DNA of 64,000 bases from Sipunculus nudus (taxonomy: Eukaryota; Annelida; Sipuncula; Golfingiida; Sipunculidae), in NCBI GenBank assembly GCA_026874595.1, contig CM049311.1, forward strand, positions 61,074,453 to 61,138,452, written 5' to 3'. The notes below the pieces were generated by a model that ran no database searches, was not told the origin of the DNA, and saw only the letters and a program-made list of their open reading frames with translations. Of this stretch, positions 15,801-29,569 are shown one piece after another. Made by a program: the position numbers and the translations under genes. Position 1 is the stretch's first letter; each line of letters begins with the position of its first letter.

Positions 15801-16599
15801 AGACAAGAGGTTTTTAATTGGTAGGTCTTACACTGCTTCAGCTAGCCGCCAGACCGAACAATTTTAAAAACACTGTATAGAGAACCAAAGTCAAAGTCGG
15901 TCTCCATCACAACATGCAACACAAGACAGGTTTCCGTTGAGAATGATGCGTTAATACCACTTAAAAATGTTCCCTCTGGGCATGCCCCACTTCAGTGACA
16001 TATTTTGTATATCTACTTATAATTCTCACGCCAAGGGCGAGCATAGATTTGAAGATGGAAACAATGCCTAATGATAGCTTTTGACACTAATGATAAATAG
16101 CAGTAACGATCATATTGCCTTTGGAAGTCCTTATTACAGTGTACTGTGCCTCGGAGGTCTCCTCTCATGCCGGCACATCAACAAGTCAATATCTGCACAT
16201 AAATATATCAATACTTATATCAAGTGTGTCTAAATACCATCTGCTGTCAGCCATTCATATAACTCATAATAAAGCCAGCCACAAAGGAAACGGCCCTAGG
16301 GAAGGTTACATTACAGTACTATACCTGTGTAGATTAGATACACAGGTTACCTGTAGAGGGTCACATAAAGGTGGAGGTTACCTGTTACATCAATGTAAAG
16401 TGGTCTCTGACATGTTTGTACTGTCCCAGGGCACAGCCCAGCCCGATAACCCCAAAGTATCTGTCTGGAACATGGAGTCATAACAAGTCTAATCCCTACT
16501 CTCCATATTATCTCTTTCAACTTTCATCTCTGGACATGAGAAATATTGTATGTTCTGCCACACAATATATCAAGGCAAGGTGAAGAAAGAAGGACAAAA
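12801..16599. other. No gene recognised; contains duplicated CCAAT-type boxes and a CpG-containing patch
   Basis: Two copies of tctaattggctgaaag/gagag lie at 13,953 and 13,982 (inverted CCAAT cores). At 15,830-16,330 the sequence is CpG-containing and non-repetitive. The 122-codon frame at 16,115-16,483 has no recognisable domain and no splice or composition support. Confidence 0.45.
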
Positions 16600-16870
16600 T
16601 GTCAAAATCAAACCTTGGGAAATATGTCACAGGGCCTAATAAAAAGGACAAGATGTATATCAACAAAAAATCACAGGACATATAAAACATGCACAAAATG
16701 TATATCAACTAACTGTCAAAGGACATAATAAACATGCACAAAATGTATCTTGACAAACTTTAAAAGGACAAAATAAACATGGACAAAATGTATCCTAACA
16801 AACTGGCTAAGGACAAAATAAACAAGCACAAAATGTATCTGGACAAACCCACAGGACAAAATGGAGACAA
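16600..16870 (+). repeat. 45-base tandem repeat, about five units
   Basis: The phrase g(g/c)acaaaatgtat recurs at 16,646, 16,691, 16,736, 16,781 and 16,826, exactly 45 bases apart, linked by 'aaaggacaaaataaacat' variants. Because 45 is a multiple of three, the tract stays open in several frames on both strands, which explains the small frames there; I see no evidence of coding. Confidence 0.85.
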
Positions 16871-17794
16871 AATGGAGAAAGATCAAAGGCCAAGTAAGTC
16901 TGAAATAATGTCTTTAAATACACCTCATCAACATGATAAATATAGTTTTTCTCCATATTTATTTGTAATTTGTTCATTATTTTGTTCATCACTGACCCTC
17001 ATTTCTTCACTGAGGCCCAGGATGACACAAGTTGGTCAATGCTGTGAAGCTGTTTGACTTATAAATTCCTCTGATGTAACATGACAGTATGTCAGTGATA
17101 TCAGTGACAGTAATGCGGGATCTAGGACAGCTTCAGTCTATAATAACCACCACCTCAGTGAGATGCACAGTGGAGCAAGAGGAGGACAAAAATGAGGTGA
17201 CAGCAGCTTCGAATCTCCAGAGAACTGTCCACCTGCTGGCCATGTACCTGACCATGACACAGGTATAACCTTACATAAGAGAAGCCTGAAGTGTCACACT
17301 GACTTTAAATCCCTAATCCTGGTCTTGTGCTACAGACATTACTACACAAATGACTGCTTATTTAAATCAGTCAGGTTTCCTGCCCATTGTTGCAGACCTC
17401 TTGGAACAATTTAATGCTACAGTGGTTCCGGAGAACTTTTACATTCTTTCACTGGCAGACAATGGTTAACAGTATCTGCTGCAGAAACAACGCCCCACCT
17501 GAGTCCACCATATGGCCAGTTTTACCAGATAAATGTATGCTCCACTGAAATAAAGTGTTTGACAGAATATTGTTTATATTCTAGGGACTGATCACCTGAC
17601 CCCCAATCACAGCATTTGCCTGTGTCATTATAAACAAATAAACACCTGTGAAATAATGCTCAAACATTAATGATGGCAAGCTTATCAGACCAGTAGCAGC
17701 TAAATTAATTAATAAAAGCTTCTATCTTATCTGTCTTATCAGGCTCTGTATACAGTTTATCCAGGTGAAAACCTTCCCTGCCAAATAAGATATA

Positions 17795-17859
<65 letters not shown>
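17795..17859. repeat. (AT)n microsatellite
   Basis: About 32 uninterrupted AT units. A shorter TA-rich run is at 20,467-20,504 and another at 10,198-10,212. Confidence 0.97.
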
Positions 17860-17861
<2 letters not shown>

Positions 17862-18573
17862 TTCTAGATGGACACACATCTTAATGAACAAAGGACCATT
17901 TTTCTTTTATGAAATACCTCTCTTTATTAAATGTCATCTGTTAAGAAAATTAACACTAGGACATGATAGTGGCTATGACATTATAATTCCACCTGATTAA
18001 GACTGAACCAGCTAGGCTACTAGCTCATAAAGTACTTAATATCAGTTACTGAACAGATCTGTTTGTATGTGTGTTTATACATACATGTGAATGTATGTGT
18101 CGACCAATACAATATCATATATGCTCATTTGATGGTTCAGCAGTGGTTCCAATATTGGAGTGCTGTTTAAATAGATATAAATTCAAGCAGAAGAAAAAAA
18201 CAATAAAATAATCCCATAATAATAATGTTGAGTGCTATTAAGTGAATTCTGTCTTTTCTATAGATGAATTTTGAATTCATAATTTCAATGAACCTTGATG
18301 TAAAACAACAGTGGTAACTCCTTTTCATGGGCACTGGTGTGACATGGATATTCACCTACAGGTGAGATGTGTCCGCATTAGAGGGGTTACATTTGTCTGA
18401 ATCTACTTATGACAGGACCGACTCCAGTATTCTTTGAAATAATGGTGCCCTTGCCAGGGAGGTGCCGACAAAGTAAGTTCCCCTGTAAGGGAAAGGATGT
18501 CAACTTTAGCATTAACTGCACATTAAACCTGTGATACATTTGTGCATGTGGTTATGTGTCTATGTGACACTGG

Positions 18574-18608
18574 TTCAGGGGTTTGGGGGGGGGGGGAAGG
18601 GGGGGGGA
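18574..18608. repeat. G-rich homopolymer tract
   Basis: Two runs of G separated by aa. Such a tract can form G-quadruplexes and is prone to sequencing error; the exact length should not be trusted. Confidence 0.85.
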
Positions 18609-20466
18609 TGAGGAGGTTGATTTTGTCCTATGTATCTACAACAAGACACAGGATGACTGCCATGTAGCAAGTACAATGACAACATGAAGTAAACTAGCCA
18701 CTAGACTGTGGGGGGCAGCAAGTTCATGACTGGACCAGGATTATTGAGTCAATCAAACATTCTTTAACCAGTTTGTGCTGTTGGTGCACCTGGCCACATG
18801 ATCTATGAACCCCGGGGGACATCACAATGTACAAGTGGATGAATGCTGACAGTAATATGTCCTGGTCAGGGCTTTTAAAGGTCATTCAAAAGATGGCTAG
18901 GACATATGGTCAGCCACCTCTGACCACCATGTGACAATAACTCAAGTCCAAGTGAACTGCTTGAGGTGGCTCCCAACACCTGGATACCTTTACATACCTT
19001 AACGAGAACTTGACAATAACAGTGTTTGAATTTTTTTCTGTTAGGGCAAGATGAAAACAAGTCAGTGATGGTTAACAATATGGTGGCTTTATATATCTGA
19101 ATAACCTATATTTTTCTATAATCTGAATAGGCTTTAAAACTGCAATAACCAACTTCAGAATTTGAGCAATATGTAAATACATGCATTGTAAAGTGGAGTA
19201 CCAGAAGGTAATGTTGTTTGTACAGACATGTCAGAAGCAGATGTATGGATAAATAAATGCGCATTAGTTTACATAGGAAACTGATACACAGTGGCCAAAA
19301 ATCACATGGTCTTGTGTACATTATGTAAACTCTTCAGATAAAATGACACTGTCAACATGTGTGAACAGATAAATCTGGCATCCTTATTTAATTATAATTT
19401 TTAAACTAAATTTTGAATGGTAATCTATGATTAATAGGTCATTTTCATGAATAACTGCATGAATTCATTGTAGTCTTTGTAAAGGTAGCAATTTTCTTTG
19501 TATAATATAAAGATCATTAAAATGACTTGTGCATATTTCTTTGCTGCTTCATTGAACTGATCATTCTTATAACACACAATACACAGAAAGGAGAGTATGG
19601 AATACAACAAGCATATACTCAATACTACAACATACACATCCAATTCCACATAAAATCATCAACTTTTTGTACACTTAGTGGTACATTATCATAATTGATG
19701 CATAATTCTGTGCTGGGACTGCTATTACGGTTTACAGAGTAGTGCTGGTGCTCTCCTGGTAAAGACTGATCAAAGGCTGGGCTGAATCTCATTACATGAC
19801 TAATAGATCCATGAATGGAATGCTAAACAGGAAGGCTGGAGGGTGAGGGTGGTTGTGATTCCCTGCTTGTAGGTTTTTTCATTAGCCTGAGTAACCGCAA
19901 GTCTTTGATCAGAGCTCCCTGTGAAACAGAACAAATCATTCACTAACCATCCTGGCCCGTCCTACTGACATATTTACATATGGGATAGTGTCATAACAAT
20001 GACAGCAGCCTGGAGTTTTAGCACTTTTATGACACAGTCCCATGTGCTGAATTAATACCAAATTCATCTCAACAACAATAAACCACCCTTATGGTATATA
20101 CAGGGATGGTTTTTCATTTGACCTACAGGTATACACATCCAGGTGCAAACACATGAGTTGCAGCTGATTTACCTGCACACATGGGTATACCAGACTAACA
20201 AACACCTGATAATAACTTAATTGACTGCGTACCTTTACACTAAAAGCCAGCCACACATCTTCATCTTCATCTGATATATTAACTATCAATCCATCCCATC
20301 AAATATGCACCAGATGTATACTAATAAGAGTGACATTATTTATTCTACAATAGAAAATATCTGTCTGAAAATAAAGTGATAAAATGACAAATTATCTGAA
20401 AGTCATTAATTTCACAATTACTCTTTATTAATAACATCAGTATTCATTTTTTACATGCTTTGAAAT

Positions 20467-20504
20467 ATATGTATATATATATGTATATATATATATATAT
20501 ATAT
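20467..20504. repeat. (TA)n microsatellite, interrupted
   Basis: Alternating TA broken by single G bases (tgtatatatatatg), about 38 bases. Confidence 0.9.
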
Positions 20505-21409
20505 CAGAGAATCATAAGAGTAGTTGAAAATTTATTTCAAACTATAAGCATGCGACGTAATGATCCAGACTAAACTGATTTAATGTTCCCCTGACTGGGA
20601 TTAAAGGTCAGCTTTAATATGTTCACTGAAGGTGCCAGTAATCCACAATTAAACCACTGACATTTATTGGAGACTACCAAAATAATTAACTGTATGATTA
20701 ATATTTCTAAATTTATTATTACCCTTGAAATAATGTCCTGAGAGATGAAAAGTTCTGTGGTGGAATGCGTCTAACTAACCCCAGTGGTGTTAAATCATTC
20801 ATCTTTAGCCTACTGAGGATTTTCCACCTGACTGGTTTATAAAGATGCCTTCCCAGTTCTAGCGTTATCCCATTCATTATATCAATAACGGCAGGAAGCC
20901 CGGGATAAAGAGCAACAATTCAAACCAGTTAGCATTATTTAACCAGCTCCTCTTTTCCCTTTCTGTATTGAACCCACTACCATATTTGGTGCAGATCTAT
21001 TGGAATTGACCATATATGGGCGTGTGCACCAGGGGACCTTTGTGAACTCCAGAGACCATATGGAGTCTCAGATTTACAACCATGGGGACACAAAAGCCAA
21101 ACGAAGCTCCAATCTTGACAAGCCTGGCCCTTGGGGCAGGAAGAGGGAGGGGAACCAGGTCCTGATACCCATGTAAGATTGCCCCACCCCTCACTGGACT
21201 ACAAGCTGACCCCACAGGGGGCTCTCAAATCTGTTCCTGAGAAGACTGTCATCAGGCAGTCTTATATAATCAGGTCACCAGGGGAAGTCTGCTGGAGATC
21301 CATCATTAGTGAAAGTGGTCATAAAAAGTCTGTTACTTTTGACCTCTTAAATGGATGGAGAGAGAGACATACAAAAATTCTACACAAACTGAATCCAAGA
21401 CAAATACAG

Positions 21410-21670
21410 TTTAAACTGATCTCTCTCACACCCTAGACATACACACTGACAGAATCTCATATACACTTAACCTGGGATACACAGGATTTATTTTTATCTT
21501 TTTTCACACCCTGGACATTTATATGTACCGGTACACTGAATTGGGGATACATATGAATAATGTAATCTTTCTAACATCCTGGACATATACACTGACAGAA
21601 TCCAACATATACTGAATACAGGATATGAAGGATTTCATTTGATCTCTCTCACACCCTGGACATACAAGAT
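21410..21670 (+). repeat. Diverged tandem repeat of about 75-80 bases
   Basis: Units recognisable by '(ctctct)cacaccctggacata' occur at about 21,424, 21,507, 21,574 and 21,648, most followed by cactgacagaatc and 'gaatacaggatatgaaggattt' variants. Spacing is irregular, so the array is old. Confidence 0.65.
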
Positions 21671-24600
21671 GAATCATTACAAAAAACTTCTCAATTTATC
21701 CCTCAAACATTCTGTGGACATTTGTCTGTTGAAATAAAAAACATACCTGCTGGCTCATTTGTGGAATGTTTGTCCAAGAGGATTTTGTTCCTTGACATAA
21801 TGTCTGAAGTCATTTTATCTTTTGGTGACTGTCCTGTGTAATCTGACCAAGGACAGGATGTCTTCTGTCATTTTGTCTTTGCTCATTTTGTCAGATGGCT
21901 AATTAATACTAATAACCAGTATATCAGGAACAACAATAAACTTACTGCACGTCGCATGTTCTTTTTCCTTGTTTAATGACAAATTTTAAAGCATCAAAAG
22001 AAATGAAATACTGCAAAAGAGGAAAAACACAAAATTCATAAAAAAAATCAAGGTTACAAATTTAAATGCCATACAAAATGTTGTGAATATTTATGAAGTT
22101 GCAAAGCCCTCCAGGTATTATATCAAAGCCACAGACAACATATTTAAAAGCCCCATTTACAACATGAGCTTATGTAAGAAGTGAATTTAATGTCTGAAAC
22201 CTGGTGGCTAGGGGTATCATATAGCATTCACATGGGGGGTACTGACCCTCCCTGGCAATATAACATATTGAGGGTATGCAGGAGGGTGAGAATGACCAGT
22301 AGTTGTTATATAACACAGATAAACATCTACATCTGTCTCAACTATTACAGAGGACACCCCAGACATTACATTTATCTATGGATGCAGGGGTGTAACCTAT
22401 CAGTTAAAGAGCTGATCTCAGGACTAATTCAAGGTCATTTTTGGACCAGATCCATGACATAGTGAAATGTCAAACTCATTACTTGACATATTTTGACAGA
22501 ATTTCTGTAATGATGTCATTAAAAAATTATTTTTCTTCAGGGTCGAAAATTCAGAAATATTATTTCAAAATCGGGAATCCAGTAACGTCACACTATTTTA
22601 ACAAGTACAGTATCCAAAATACCACGCATGTCACTGAAAATGGTTTTAATCCGGACAATACATGGCTAAGAAACTCCAGTCCAAAAGCCTGATTATAAAA
22701 AATACTATTTACCCTATAAATACCCTAACTCAGAATATTTTTTTCAAGACCAATGTTTCTTTATACAGTGCACTTCTTGGTGTAGAATGGAGTATAGTTT
22801 ATATGTCATTTGCCTGCAACCATACAAGATCTGCTGGCGTCTTGGAGAGCTTTAGTTATATATTTATACACCAGGGGGCAGCACCTCTCAGCAAGGTTGG
22901 GTTGAATAACCAGGCACCAGTGCAAGTCCCCTTTCACCCCCCCCCTTCCAGTACCATGTCTGTTGAAATGAATCAATTTCTGGATCTTAAAATTCAGTAA
23001 CAGATCCAATTATAAATTTTATCTACAATTGTTAGCAAATAAAATTAAAATTAATTGTTTAATTGTAATAAACCCTGGCTGCAACACAAACTTGTAAGGT
23101 TTATCCATTAACAGTAATATATCTTTGGTAAAATTATCTCAGAAAAATATCGATTTGCTTGAATATGTATAAGGTAGTTTTGTGAACACATCCAATTAAA
23201 ACACTAAATAAACTACACCATTTGTGAATTTTTAAAACTCTACATCAGCAATAAATCCATATAAATTTTCAGAAGTTTGCAAGCCATGCATTCCTCTTAG
23301 GGTGCCACCATCATCCATCATGATCATTAGTGATTTAATTAACAAGTAGAGTCAGTGAAATCAACAAGCTCACGGCAATAACCATTTGAGAACATTGTGC
23401 TTCTCAACAGCATCACAGAATTATTAGTCTCTAGATGTACAATAGAGGAAGAAACATCTTAATATTCCAAGTGTTAAGCATTTACAGTTTCAAAGGCATG
23501 ATTGCCAATAAGATAAGGAACCTTTACCATATGTACTAGACCAGAAGGATATGCAAAGAGTTGCTCACTTGTCTCAACTTTAAGTATACAGTGAGTACAA
23601 GAGTATTGAACATTCTGATAAGATAACTGACAGACACTGCTCGATCAAGGACCATTAAGGAGGCTATATGATATACATGTTGAAGGAGGAAGGATGCCCA
23701 AGGATCAGATGATCAGGTCTTCAGAGATGAGCCATGGAATGCAGCCATATATTAAACACTGATAATGCGATGGCTGAGCTGAGGTTGTGGTGTTCTTATG
23801 CTTACAGGCAGGAAAACTCTACTTGAAAATCCACTGATGGCACACTTTTCATAAAGTTCAAAGTTGAAAGATCATTCTGTTCATCTCAATCGCTTCTTTA
23901 CCTTACCGTAAATCAAGACTTACCAAGCATCTGACAAGTAACCATGAGACATTACAGGCATCTATTCTCACACCAAATAGTTCTTTTTCTGCATTATCTG
24001 TGATAATCAATCCCAGATTCTTTTCAATAAGAACATACAGTTAACCCTAAAATAATGGTCACTGGTATGATGCTGTTTTTTGCCTGCATTAGCAAGGTGT
24101 CTGTATTAGAGAGGTTGTGAACCTAAGAAAGAACTATTCATGTGACCATGATAGTGGAATCCAAGTATCTTTAACAGGAAGGTGCCTGTATGGAGAAGCT
24201 GAACTGTGTATAATCTGATAAATCATCTCTCTGATGTTAAACAAAATCAGCACACTTTTAAAAAGTTAACTCTCACAATACATGAAGTTAAATAAACAAT
24301 TTTAAACATAAATAATAATTTTTCCAAACTGATTTAAAAAAAGACAAAATTGCACAATGATTTGAAAATTAAAATATTTCTTGATTGAGTAGTTCATTAA
24401 GAATGAAACCAATCATAAATGAGCATGATAAAACAGGAATCTGGTTAGATGGCCAAGAAAAGGCATGAGATCAAATAATTACATTTAAAGTGCATGTAAA
24501 CCACTGCTGTATCAAAATTTGTGTATATACTAGTAATGCTCCAGGATTACTGCCTTCAGCAGAATTATATTACAGATATTCATATCTGGGCACATATGCA

Positions 24601-26608
24601 AAACCAGGTTCATCCTCACCTAGTGGTTACATATGTGTACAAGTGCAAAAGACGTGTTAAAATCATCATATTGTTAAATACCTCAATATGAACAAAAATA
24701 CTCATCAGATATTTATCAATCAAATCTATTAAGTATATTTTGTTACATGTAAAACTAAGAATATACATCAATAGCTGCAAAGGCACTGGGAAGCATTGTA
24801 TTAGCGTTATACTTAAACTTACTAGGTCAAATATATGTTCAAGATGTAAGGAAAATGAAAATTATGTTTGTTTACACAGCTTTGCCATAAACGCCATAAA
24901 GGGGTTAGAACTTAGACAACTGTGAAATTAGAACCACACTGCAGTAAAAATTATTCTCCAATTTAGTTTATATATTTGTCCTCTATACATGGCTACTTTG
25001 GTACTTAAGATATGTCGAGAGTAATCAATGAGTACAATAAGCATGTCAATAGTTTAGATTTTACAGAAGGCCACATCCTGTCTGGTATATAAATCAAGGC
25101 AAGAATAAACAACAATGTGTACCAGATCACAGGAGGAATGCATGCCATGTTTGATGAATGGTTTTAAACAAGAACCTAGTGTGGTTTCAAGTACTGGTTA
25201 TAAAACTATTTTTGGTTAAGGTGAGGGAGGGGGCGTTCCTGTCAGATGATATCCAGGTTGCATGGTTGAGAAAAACCAAGTCCATGAGAAAAGTAAACAC
25301 AGCTACCTGACAGTCTAAAGATTTCTCAGTCCAGGTAATTTTCTATAAACAATAAAGGGGTTGGCAATAATGATATGTTTCCTGGGTATACCCAGGAGTA
25401 AATTGCCCTTTTACCCCATCCCATCAATTGATCTCTCATTGCACTTGTTTGACACCTACCTGTTAATTTGTAACCATTCAAAAGTGTGGGAATTTCTAGG
25501 TATGGAGGGATCAGGTGGTTTTACACTATAGGTGACACACTGACACTTGACATCACCACTGTGAACTACACAGATTTTATTGAAAGCTCTCTGATATTAT
25601 TTTTTACATGTTTCATGAATTAAAAATTAAATAATTTAGATGTTTGATTTTCTATTAATATATGGGGTCTGTAATTGTCACAACCCCATAAATGGAGATA
25701 ATTATAATTAAATGTTGCTCTGTCCTTTGCTTAATAATTAGCCAATCCCCCCCCCCCTTGTCTCTCTCTACCCCGTCTTTCTACACACAAACACATGAAT
25801 GGACACTTGGTTTATTATCATGTCATTTTTGTTCATATATCACTTGCAGTTGCTGATGTGAGTTTTACTATTGGTTAGTGTAGAAAATTAAGTTACACAT
25901 TACACTGAACACACATACGTTTAAAGTGAATAAAGTTTTTGACTAAACAGTAAATCTAGACCTCTGAGAAGCTAGAGTTAAAGGAGTACTTTAGTAATAC
26001 TAATAGCTACAGAAATTCTGCTAAAACTGTGTATCTTTAAAATAAAAAGACAGTGCCAGTGACATACATCATGTCCATATCAGCTTTATTTATCTTGACG
26101 TGTTAGGGACAATGGCTGAAACGGGTACAAAATTTGGACTTAAGTACTCGATAAGTATTATCTAGACTTGGGTCTCTAGTGCATCTTTCAGCCCTATTAG
26201 GAACATGTTTTAATTGCAAATATAGCATTTGACATTTTATCTCCAAGTAACTATTAAAATGAGCTGCACTTGTGTGAATCAGATATGATTGCCTTTGCCT
26301 ACCACAAATCAAGTTTCAGTTAACACCTTTTGCTTTTACAAAATCGTTACAAAGATTGACCTGTTTTGGGTTTGGTTTATTAAAATGCCAACAGGGGGCA
26401 GCAGAGGATCAAAGCTTTCAGAAGTTCTAACCAGATGGTGCTTTGTGTTTTACAATCTCAATAGTTCCCCCTGTGTTCAACAGATGTCTCTAGCTGGATA
26501 AAGTGCAAAGTCCCACACATGCACTTCATTACATGCATTTCATTACAACTGGAATGGGTATTATATCTTTTGATATCAAAGCAACCTATCCAGCACATAC
26601 CTGAATAA

Positions 26609-28110
26609 ACTATAAAATGGGTAGTCAACAAGTGACTACAGGTTTCTGCCAAATCACAGAGGCATGGATAAATAAGGCAATGAATGCTCCTGACATGACA
26701 TGACTCCATTTGTTCTCTGCCAATTAAACTCCTCATATATGTGCAATTTTCACCAAAAACAGATCTACAGAAGGACACAAGATGAAATTGATTGTTGGTG
26801 GCCTAAGCAGTCTTGTGTGCATGATAAACCATTCCAAGATGTATGCAATTTTCAGGTGAATACATCAAACCACTCCTGAGAAAAAGGCAATATATTCTAC
26901 AAAAGCAAAAGGGTAGGTAGCGCCACCTGTCTGGTCTATGATGGATCAACCCTATGTGAAAACAATTGTAGGTGGTTCCACCAGGCTTGTGTACAAGTTG
27001 GGAGGTATCCAAAATCTGGGGACATGTGAAATTTCAGGCTGATACATTGAACTAGTCCTGTGATATATGCATAAAGGTATTCTACAAATATGTGATTGCA
27101 GGTGGTGCAACTAGTCTCATTAATAAGAAATCTACCCAAGACAGATGAACATGCAAACCTTCAAGCAAAGACACCAAACCACTACTGTGAAAGACTGCAT
27201 CAATGTATTCTACAAAAAAATTGGCAGGTTGTGTCACCTGTCTGGTCTACAAAAAAAAAATCTATCCAAGGTTGATAAACATGCAAAATTTCAGGCTGAT
27301 ACATCCAGCCACTCCTGATAAATGAGCAATTTTCATCCAAAGCAAACTCACAGATGGATGTCATGTGAAGACCATTGCAGAAGGCCCCACCAGTCTTTAC
27401 TATAAGAAGAAGGTATCTAAGTTTAATGGAAATGCACAATTTCGGGGCAATAGGGCAAACTACTCCCGAGAAAAGGGCATCAATATATTCTACGAACAAG
27501 GGGAAGTAGGTGGTACACCTGTCTGTCCTATGAGAAAAACTCTCCAAGATGGATGGACATGCTAAATTTCAGACCAATACATTGAATCACTCCTGAGATA
27601 TGAGTGATTTTTCACCCCAGTCAAACACATGGATGGATGCCACACAAATATGACTACAGATTGCACCACCAGTCTTAATTACAAGATGGAGATATCCAAG
27701 ATCTATGGACAAGCACAATTTCAGCCCAATACATTGAACCAATCACTCAGTCCAACAGATGGCAAATGCATTGATGGACACCATGTAAAAATGCTTGCAG
27801 CTGGCTCCACCGGTCTAGAGTACCAGATGGAGGAATCAAAGATCTGTAGACATACACAATTTCAGCCCAATACAATGAACCACTCATTGGATATGGGCTC
27901 TTATCACTAAGACACCCAGAATCATACAGCACAAATAGGGTTGCAAATGGCACCACCAGCCATATGTTAGGCACCAGTTCACATGTGACTCAATAATTAT
28001 GCTGGGTTTCGGAAAGATTGGTCAAAAGGCCTCAAGGAGTTCTTTGGAAATGAACGTGGTGGAGGCGGAGCCCCCGTAAAAACATGGTATCCTCAAATCT
28101 CGTATACAAT
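26609..28110 (+). mobile_element. Degenerate copy of the GTATCCGCC family
   Basis: The hairpin GTAGTCAacaagTGACTAC (26,621-26,639) matches the start of the 44,145 element. The 3' part (ccagttcacatgtgactcaa, ggtggaggcggagcc, then gtatcctc...gtatacaat at 28,087-28,110) matches the end of that element. In between are about ten worn sub-units with ggtagcgccacctgtctgg, ggtggttccaccag and similar. The open frames on both strands here are by-products of these repeats. Confidence 0.72.
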
Positions 28111-29344
28111 GGGCAGATTTAATGGGTAGCTCCATAATCAGGATAGTGTGCTGCCCTCTAGTTGGCAACAAGTAAACAAAGCTGTGTTTTATTTCAATGA
28201 TATTCAGACTAACATACCAACATGCCAAGTCTTGTTAATATGCCAGAAATACAATATAAATGGCCAACTTAGGGCCTGCTACAGCCTTTATGGGGTCTGG
28301 GAGCACACTTATGAGTTAAACCCTCCCCAGTTAAGTGTGCAATTTATGTTAACATTTGTGGTTAGCTTGTTATATACTTTGTAACATTTTACTGTGCACC
28401 TCCCAAACAAGGGGTTGGTTTTCATGGCAGATTCCTGAACCACCTTTGAAAGGGGGATTCTGACAGGCTGGCTGGACCAACTCCCATTTGCCAGGGATAG
28501 CTTAGTTTTTTTTTTTTTTTGCTTCTCTGTGATGTCACAATATATAATTTTAGACCTGTGCTGACCAAGATACTTTTTTTATGAATGATCTGAGACATGC
28601 CACACTGAGCATGATGCCAGAAGTCCATAACATGTCATTTGACCAGCGACACCTTGCTGTTCTATTCTAAATTAACTGTGTCAGCGCCCAGCCTTTGTGT
28701 TACTGTTTTTGTGAAAAGATGTACTTGTCAAACCTTCCTTAAACAAGGTCAAAACTAAAGGTCAACAGATGGTGGAAGATTTCCTGACACGAGTCATTTA
28801 TATTGCACCTATAACATAAAACCTGCAAAACTGTTTTAGGTGTCTGTTTGAAACACACACACACACACAGGTGTAAATGACACTAGTACAATACATATGT
28901 TACTGATATTGTTCCATAATATTATTTTATTAGCCTGAGGGTGGCAATATCCCCATGAGGTCCATAGGGCAAAGTGAAGATACTACTGCCAGGAAGCCAA
29001 TAGGAAGGAAATACCCAACAAGCAGGTTCATGATATTTTTGTTTGTTAAACAACAAACACACATTATCAACACAACCAACCATGTACAGTCACTCTATTT
29101 TAACAAAGTAATTAGATAAAACACTTTAATAGCATGCATGTATGGTAATTTCATACATTAAGGGTCCTACTTTGTTGTCAATTTCATTCCAGGGTGGTTT
29201 GTCACAGAGGACAGTGATGCCACACAGCATGTGATTCTTGCCGATTTCATTTTGGGGCATTGCGTCACTGATATGAGCCTCCCAATATTAAATAAGCGAG
29301 ATCTGTGTCTGGGTGATAACACATGTGGCCAGTTAATAAAATAA
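28111..29344. other. Downstream flank of the last firm exon; no further exon seen
   Basis: This should be either 3' untranslated sequence and flank or the start of a long intron. It has a T-run at 28,506-28,520, a (CA)n tract, and one TTTATT (AATAAA on the gene strand) near 28,186. The open minus frame at 29,167-29,439 overlaps the exon in another frame and is a shadow. Confidence 0.5.
28852..28869. repeat. (CA)n microsatellite
   Basis: Nine CA units. Confidence 0.9.
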
Positions 29345-29569
29345 TTAAGACCACCTACCGTGCAGGACCTCTTCCACCATGATGTTAACCCGCTCTCCCT
29401 CCACTTTGATATGGCCGGGGTCCACAGCGACGTGGGCATCCTCTACTGACAAGTGTGTATCAGCCAGGATCTGAGATGCTGGTATCGTGATTGTCGAGGC
29501 GCCCTCAACTGCGGTGATATTGCCAATACTGTGATCCATACTCAGGTCAGGGCACTTGTATTTGTGATC
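29345..29569 (-). CDS. Exon: completes finger 9 as C2HC; possible C-terminal end of the protein
   Basis: Entering in phase 0 after gttaacag, the peptide reads DHKYKCPDLSMDHSIGNITA and continues through acidic, Val/Ile/Thr-rich sequence to IMVEEVLH. DHKYKC closes finger 9 with exactly twelve residues before His and then H-x3-C, a C2HC variant. Two endings are possible. Read straight on, the frame gives HGRWS and a TAA at 29,345-29,347. Alternatively CACG|gtaggt at 29,359/29,358 is a good donor (the previous exon's donor also continues gtaggtggtc), leaving phase 1 for a downstream exon. I annotate to the stop but consider both alive. No AATAAA lies close downstream on this strand; the nearest I see is near 28,186. 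Confidence 0.8.
   Translation of the reverse strand, partial: DHKYKCPDLSMDHSIGNITAVEGASTITIPASQILADTHLSVEDAHVAVDPGHIKVEGERVNIMVEEVLHGRWS

Larger units (their letters stand above)
16871..26608. other. No gene recognised; gene-poor stretch
   Basis: Apart from the microsatellites and the 21.4-kb tandem repeat listed separately, I see AT-rich unique sequence. Slightly GC-richer patches occur at 18,360-18,500, 20,820-20,900 and 20,990-21,230. A run of C is at 25,748-25,758. At 20,232-20,286 (minus) a short phase-compatible stretch (VNISDEDEDVWLAFSVK) ends at a gtacgc donor, but its acceptor is poor. Confidence 0.45.

Noticed and set aside
16115-16483. 122-codon plus-strand frame, the longest in the left half
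   Set aside because: No domain, no coding-like residue pattern, no supporting splice sites or neighbours; it overlaps a CpG-containing patch that can hold a chance frame.
27200-27910. Minus and plus frames of 93-115 codons
   Set aside because: They fall inside the degenerate repeat at 26,609-28,110 and repeat its sub-unit pattern; no protein domain.
29167-29439. 90-codon minus frame overlapping the last firm exon
   Set aside because: It is in a different frame from the splice-supported reading and crosses the exon's donor and stop.
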